Assembly (NCBI GenBank): GCA_937958315.1
Contig: CALFGH010000218.1
Location: 1 to 34,895 of the forward strand
Reading direction: 5' to 3'
Length of the DNA: 34,895 nt
Source: an uncultured Collinsella sp.
GTDB lineage: Bacteria > Actinomycetota > Coriobacteriia > Coriobacteriales > Coriobacteriaceae
Shown here piece by piece: positions 31,864 through 34,895 of the stretch; the first letter of the stretch is position 1; each line of letters opens with the position of its first letter. The position numbers and the translations under genes are program-made. The notes under the pieces are model-generated. The model was not told the origin of the DNA. It worked only from the letters and a program-made list of their open reading frames with translations, and searched no databases.

Positions 31864-31928
31864 GCTGCGGCGCCGCTTGGAGGAAAAGACCGGAAGCAAA
31901 GGTCCATTCCTCCAGACGGCGCCGCAGC
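31864..31928. repeat. Long three-segment hairpin
   Basis: GCTGCGGCGCCG/CGGCGCCGCAGC (12 bp) encloses GGAGGAA/TTCCTCC and GACC/GGTC, giving one long interrupted stem. TGTTTTGG follows on the plus strand, so it may end the gntR transcript. Confidence 0.75.
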
Positions 31929-31991
31929 TGTTTTGGTGGCTCGGTTTTTACCGAAGTGGCTCAGTTGAGCGCGACTGCCAGCCGAGTAGGC

Positions 31992-32092
31992 AAAGCGGCT
32001 CGGGGGCGTGCCGCTTCCGTCACGTTCTATCAGCATACAAGACGGTTTTGGTTCTTGTTCGTGACGGAAACGGCGCGCTTCCGAGCCGCTTT
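31992..32092. repeat. Long hairpin with about 30-bp stem
   Basis: AAAGCGGCTCGG (31992-32003) pairs with CCGAGCCGCTTT (32081-32092). Inside it 32006-32023 pairs with 32061-32078 (TTCCGTCAC with GTGACGGAA plus a GC-rich part, two mismatches). The loop is about 37 nt. It is neither a simple terminator nor part of a gene. Confidence 0.75.
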
Positions 32093-32129
32093 AAAAGAAA
32101 GGGGGCGAGGTCTAGGGCACGCCCCCTTT
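32093..32129 (-). terminator. Intrinsic terminator of eda (minus strand)
   Basis: On the minus strand the stem AAAGGGGGCG/CGCCCCCTTT has a 12-nt loop and is followed by TTTCTTTT (read from 32100 down to 32093), 18 nt after the eda stop. The terminal A-T pairs overlap the U-tract. Confidence 0.82.
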
Positions 32130-32147
32130 CACGATAGAGAGCTAAAC

Positions 32148-32789
32148 CTAGCCGCGGACCTTCTTGACGACGTCCATGGCCTCGCGGGCAATCTGCTCGA
32201 CCTTGGAGAAGTCGCCATCGGCAAACAGGGCCGGCTTGACCATCCAGGTGCCACCGCAGGCGATGATGGCAGAGGAGCTCAGGTACTCCTCGACGTTGGC
32301 GGTGCTCACGCCGCCGGTAGGCATAAAGCGGTGACCGACAAACGGAGCGGCGAGGGCCTTGATGGTGTTCAGGCCGCCATACTGGGACGCGGGGAAGAAC
32401 TTGGTGACCTTGAGGCCCAGGTTCTCGGCTGCGGTGACCTCGGAGGGGGTCACGGTGCCGGGAAGGACGGGCAGGTCGATATCGATGCAGTGCTTCACGA
32501 CGTCCTCGTTGTAACCCGGGGAGACGATGAACTTGGCACCGGCTGTGCGGGCCTGCTCAACCTGCTCGACGGTCAGGACAGTGCCGGCGCCAACGCACAT
32601 CTCGGGCTCGGCCTCGGCCATAGCGGCGATGCACTCGGCGGCGCAGGCGGTGCGGAAGGTGACCTCGGCGGACTTCATGCCAGCTGCCATAAGGGCGTGG
32701 GCGAGCGGAGCGGCGTCCTCGACCTTGTCGAGCACAACGACCGGCACGATGCCCAGGGACTCAAGCGTGGTGTAGAACTGATCGAACAT
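32148..32789 (-). CDS. eda: 2-keto-3-deoxy-6-phosphogluconate (KDPG) aldolase
   Basis: Eda cleaves KDPG to pyruvate and glyceraldehyde-3-phosphate, the last step of uronate and Entner-Doudoroff breakdown. The 213-residue protein carries the class I aldolase residues: Glu42 and Arg46 (AEVTFRT), GAGTVL (67-72) and the Schiff-base Lys130 (KVTKFFPAS). FMPTGGVS forms the phosphate site. The E. coli enzyme has these at 45, 49 and 133. The ATG at 32789 follows AAAGGAAC. It lies downstream of kdgK on the same strand, with a 253-nt gap full of hairpins. It could also act on 4-hydroxy-2-oxoglutarate. Confidence 0.94.
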   Translation of the reverse strand: MFDQFYTTLESLGIVPVVVLDKVEDAAPLAHALMAAGMKSAEVTFRTACAAECIAAMAEAEPEMCVGAGTVLTVEQVEQARTAGAKFIVSPGYNEDVVKHCIDIDLPVLPGTVTPSEVTAAENLGLKVTKFFPASQYGGLNTIKALAAPFVGHRFMPTGGVSTANVEEYLSSSAIIACGGTWMVKPALFADGDFSKVEQIAREAMDVVKKVRG

Positions 32790-32839
32790 GATGTTCCTTT
32801 CGATGTGTGGTGCGCACGGGCGCGTGATTGACAAATGTG

Positions 32840-32920
32840 CTGGTCAGGAGCCGATTTTGGATTGGTTATCGGAGGCACTGCTTGGGGTTCAAGCAATTCC
32901 AAAATCGGCTGCACGACCAG
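32840..32920. repeat. Long inverted repeat between kdgK and eda
   Basis: AGCCGATTTTGGA (32849-32861) pairs with TCCAAAATCGGCT (32898-32910), with an outer CTGGTC/GACCAG (32840-32845, 32915-32920) and an inner GCTT/AAGC. There is no U-tract on either strand. It lies 51 nt upstream of eda, so it may process or tune a kdgK-eda transcript, or be another repeat element. Confidence 0.75.
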
Positions 32921-32937
32921 TCATGTAGGAAATGCCA

Positions 32938-32969
32938 GGCAAAACCGGAATGGGACTGGTGGTTTTGCC
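32938..32969. repeat. Hairpin, kdgK-eda gap
   Basis: GGCAAAACC (32938-32946) pairs with GGTTTTGCC (32961-32969), a 9-bp stem and 14-nt loop. There is no clear U-tract. It is the second of three stems in this gap. Confidence 0.6.
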
Positions 32970-32988
32970 CGACCGGAGGAATCGGGGA

Positions 32989-33028
32989 GCGGGCCGCAGA
33001 GGTATGGGTATGGAAAGCTGCGGCCCGC
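32989..33028 (-). terminator. Hairpin just after kdgK, possible weak terminator
   Basis: GCGGGCCGCAG (32989-32999) pairs perfectly with CTGCGGCCCGC (33018-33028), 11 bp with an 18-nt loop, 14 nt after the kdgK stop. The minus-strand tail lacks T residues, so it may stabilise the 3' end or only partly terminate before eda. Confidence 0.5.
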
Positions 33029-33042
33029 GGAATGAGGACGGC

Positions 33043-34077
33043 TTAGCGCGCGACGCGGGTGCCACCGTCGGCGGCGTTTGCCACAGCGGCGATCTCGTCG
33101 GCGGTCACCAGATTGGAATCGCCCTTGATGGTGAGCTTGAGGATCGAGGCCGCAATCGCGTAGTTGACGGCGTCCTGTGGATCAAAGTCGTTGATGAGGG
33201 CGTGGACCAAGCCGGCGTTGAAAGCGTCGCCGGCGGCAACGCCCTCGAGCACGTGCACGTCGTGAGCAGGGGAGAACCAGTGCTCGCCGCTCTCGGCGTC
33301 AAAGAGCATGCCCATCCAGATGGAGCGCTCGACGCAGGAGATGTTCCGGATGACCGAGGCGACCTTCTTACAGCCGTACTTGGCGCAGATCTGACGGGCC
33401 ATCTCGACATAGGTGTCGCGCTCCTCGATGCCGTGGGCAAGGGAACCAGAGACGCAGGTCATGCCGAGGCCGGCAGGCGCATCCTCGTCGTTGGCGATGC
33501 AGATATCGACGAGCGGCAGGAGTTCCTTCATGGTGACCTGCGACTTCTCGGGCGACCACATCTTGCCGCGATAGTTCACGTCGCACACGGTGGTGATGCC
33601 CTTGGCGCGGCAGGCGGCGAGCGCCTCCTTGCAGGCGGCGGCCATCTCATCGGAGACGGCGGGGGTCACGCCGGAGAAATAGAAGACATCGATGCCCTTG
33701 AGGATCTCGTCCCAGTCAAAGACGTCGCGCTTGGCCATGTTGATGGCAGAGAACTTGCGGTCGTAGACGCAGCCGTTGCCGCGCTGCGAGGCGCCGACCT
33801 CAAACACATAGCAGCCAAGACGGTCGCCCTGACGCACGACGCGCGTGGTGTTGACGCCGTAGGCCTTCAGCGAGCGCAGAGCGCACTCGCCCAGACGGTT
33901 GGCCGGGACAACGGAGACGTAAGCGGCCTTGTCGCCCTGGTAGGCCAGGGAAAGCGCGGTGTTGGCCTCGGCGCCGCCGTAGTGGACATCAAACTCGGTC
34001 GCCTGCTCAATGCGCAGATGGTCTTTGGGCGAGAGCCTCATCATGATCTCGCCGAAGGTAAGAACCGTTTTACCCAT
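33043..34077 (-). CDS. kdgK: 2-keto-3-deoxygluconate kinase
   Basis: KdgK phosphorylates KDG to KDPG with ATP. The 344-residue protein is a PfkB/ribokinase-family enzyme: TFGEIMMRLSP near the start, YGGAEANTALSLAYQG (33-48), the DVNYRGKMWSP segment typical of KDG kinases, and the catalytic GVAAGDAFNAGL with Asp284. The start is ATG at 34077, with AAGGAG about 10 nt upstream. The frame extends further upstream without family similarity. It receives KDG from uxaA and probably from the dehydratase, and eda follows on the same strand. A LacI-type dyad lies in its leader. Confidence 0.92.
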   Translation of the reverse strand: MGKTVLTFGEIMMRLSPKDHLRIEQATEFDVHYGGAEANTALSLAYQGDKAAYVSVVPANRLGECALRSLKAYGVNTTRVVRQGDRLGCYVFEVGASQRGNGCVYDRKFSAINMAKRDVFDWDEILKGIDVFYFSGVTPAVSDEMAAACKEALAACRAKGITTVCDVNYRGKMWSPEKSQVTMKELLPLVDICIANDEDAPAGLGMTCVSGSLAHGIEERDTYVEMARQICAKYGCKKVASVIRNISCVERSIWMGMLFDAESGEHWFSPAHDVHVLEGVAAGDAFNAGLVHALINDFDPQDAVNYAIAASILKLTIKGDSNLVTADEIAAVANAADGGTRVAR

Positions 34078-34120
34078 GGTTGCGCAGCTCCTTCTTGCTC
34101 GTGCGTACACCTTTGATATG

Positions 34121-34178
34121 GCGTTGGCACGTAGGTGCCAAGACGGTAGGGTACATCTTTGCACCTACGTGCCAACGC
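34121..34178. repeat. Perfect 18-bp inverted repeat in kdgK leader
   Basis: GCGTTGGCACGTAGGTGC (34121-34138) and its exact complement (34161-34178) flank 22 nt. The left part TTGGCAC-gtag-GTGCCAA (34124-34141) is itself a palindrome. It lies 44 nt upstream of kdgK, inside its presumed leader. It could be two operator copies in mirror orientation or an RNA hairpin blocking or protecting the leader. Confidence 0.75.
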
Positions 34179-34194
34179 TCGCCGAAATCGGTTT

Positions 34195-34210
34195 ACGAAA
34201 TCGGTTTCGT
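34195..34210. promoter_or_regulatory. Candidate LacI-type operator between kdgK and lacI
   Basis: ACGAAA-tcgg-TTTCGT has 6-bp arms with a central CG. CGAAATCGGTTT also occurs twice in tandem (34183-34194 and 34196-34207). It sits beside the TATACT box in the divergent region and probably binds the LacI protein encoded at 34313. Confidence 0.6.
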
Positions 34211-34222
34211 TTCGAGTTGTAG

Positions 34223-34228
34223 TATACT
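34223..34228 (-). promoter_or_regulatory. Candidate -10 in the kdgK/lacI divergent region
   Basis: AGTATACT is self-complementary, so TATACT reads as a -10 on both strands. On the minus strand TTGCAA lies about 15 nt upstream (CTTGCA at 16), a fair -35 for kdgK. On the plus strand no good -35 is seen. Confidence 0.45.
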
Positions 34229-34312
34229 CACCTACAGCGTTTTGCAAGCGAGATTTTTAAAAAAATGCCTAAAATGGCTCAGACTGCTGACAATTGGGAA
34301 ACGGGGTGCGCC

Positions 34313-34895
34313 ATGGCGCAGATGAGAATCAAGGACATTGCCGCCGAGGCGGGCGTGAGCCCGGCCACGGTCTCGCGCTATCTCAACAACCGCCCCGGGC
34401 AGATGACCGAGGAAACCCGCGCTCGCATCGCGGCGGTTATCGAGCGCACCGGCTATCGCCCACGTGCCGCCGCACGCAATCTGCGCAGCTCGCGCACCAA
34501 CCTCATCGGCGTGATCCTGGCCGACATCGCCAACCCGTTCTCGAGCGCCATGCTCGAAGGACTTTCCGCCAGCGCCGCTGCGCGCGGCTGCTCGCTCATG
34601 ACGGCCATTAGTGGTAACGACCCCGCTAAGGAAGCGGAGTCTCTCACCAGACTTATCGATGCTGACGTGGACGGCCTGGTCGTCAACACCTGCGGAGGCA
34701 ATGACGAGGCGATCGCCGCGGCAGCGGGACGTCTGCCCGTTGTGCTGCTCGACCGCGATGTTGCCGACGGCGGTGTCGATCTGGTGACATCTAACAACCG
34801 TGAGCTGGTCGCCGGGTTGGTGGACGCTTTGGCCGCTGCGGGCAGCGAGCGCCTGTGCCTGCTCACTGAGGCAAGCGACGACAGCCCCGTGCGTC
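34313..34895 (+). CDS. LacI-family regulator, cut by the window edge
   Basis: The first 194 codons of a LacI/GalR repressor. The helix-turn-helix MRIKDIAAEAGVSPATVSRYLNNRPG and hinge GYRPRAAARNLRS are canonical, followed by the start of the sensor domain (LIGVILADIANPFSSAMLEG, DVDGLVVNTCGG, PVVLLDRD). ATG at 34313 has ACGGGGTG upstream. In-frame ATGs at 34265 and 34274 would add 16 or 13 residues but lack a good site. Divergent from kdgK with a LacI-type dyad between them, it most likely controls kdgK-eda, making it a KdgR-like regulator. The 3' end is outside the window. Confidence 0.87.
   Translation, partial: MAQMRIKDIAAEAGVSPATVSRYLNNRPGQMTEETRARIAAVIERTGYRPRAAARNLRSSRTNLIGVILADIANPFSSAMLEGLSASAAARGCSLMTAISGNDPAKEAESLTRLIDADVDGLVVNTCGGNDEAIAAAAGRLPVVLLDRDVADGGVDLVTSNNRELVAGLVDALAAAGSERLCLLTEASDDSPVR

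Noticed and set aside
31756..32147. CRISPR array or tandem repeat in the hairpin-rich gap
   Set aside because: The units are different inverted repeats, with no regular direct repeat and spacer pattern.

Overview
The window is a GC-rich, densely coding chromosomal segment. The TTG/GTG/ATG start mix, the style of the proteins (FeoA-FeoA-FeoB with a Cys-rich partner, nickel lactate racemase, many GntR/LacI regulators beside sugar-acid enzymes) and the abundant intergenic palindromes fit a gut actinomycete of the class Coriobacteriia. A Collinsella-like organism is my best guess. This is inference from gene content and style; no rRNA or other marker is present. No tRNA, rRNA, CRISPR array, insertion sequence or prophage was seen.

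Layout. 1-4565: histidyl-tRNA synthetase (hisS) and phosphoenolpyruvate carboxylase (ppc), separate units. 4566-5555: about 1 kb without a convincing gene, holding a striking long palindromic element and a partial copy of it. 5556-10133: a lactate racemase locus, with larA-larD on + facing larB-larC-tetR on -. A second copy of the palindromic element sits between the convergent 3' ends. 10248-13481: serB (-), aspS and a small HPr protein. 13715-17045: a ferrous-iron uptake operon (two feoA genes, feoB, Cys-rich membrane peptide).

17193-34895 is largely a sugar-acid catabolic region. A LacI regulator precedes a hexuronate operon: uxaC, a GPH-type transporter, uxaB and uxaA, with twin perfect operators at its promoter. 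Together these turn galacturonate into 2-keto-3-deoxygluconate (KDG). Next come two iron-sulphur flavoproteins, one GltD-like and one of the old yellow enzyme/dienoyl-CoA reductase family. An IlvD/Edd-family dehydratase with a GntR regulator follows, preceded by a deletion scar that fuses the tail of a GntR gene to the tail of a gluconate-permease (GntP) gene. On the minus strand, kdgK and eda complete the route KDG -> KDPG -> pyruvate + glyceraldehyde-3-phosphate. A divergent LacI gene runs off the right edge.

Most unusual points: (1) a family of intergenic elements with a conserved core but different, perfectly self-complementary outer arms; (2) a lar locus whose LarC ends after the LarC1 half, with no LarC2 or LarE nearby and an NQA box in LarD; (3) an HPr with Asp at the regulatory position 46; (4) the GntR/GntP fusion scar; (5) a 390-bp gap packed with long hairpins; (6) a second palindrome family shared between two distant gaps.
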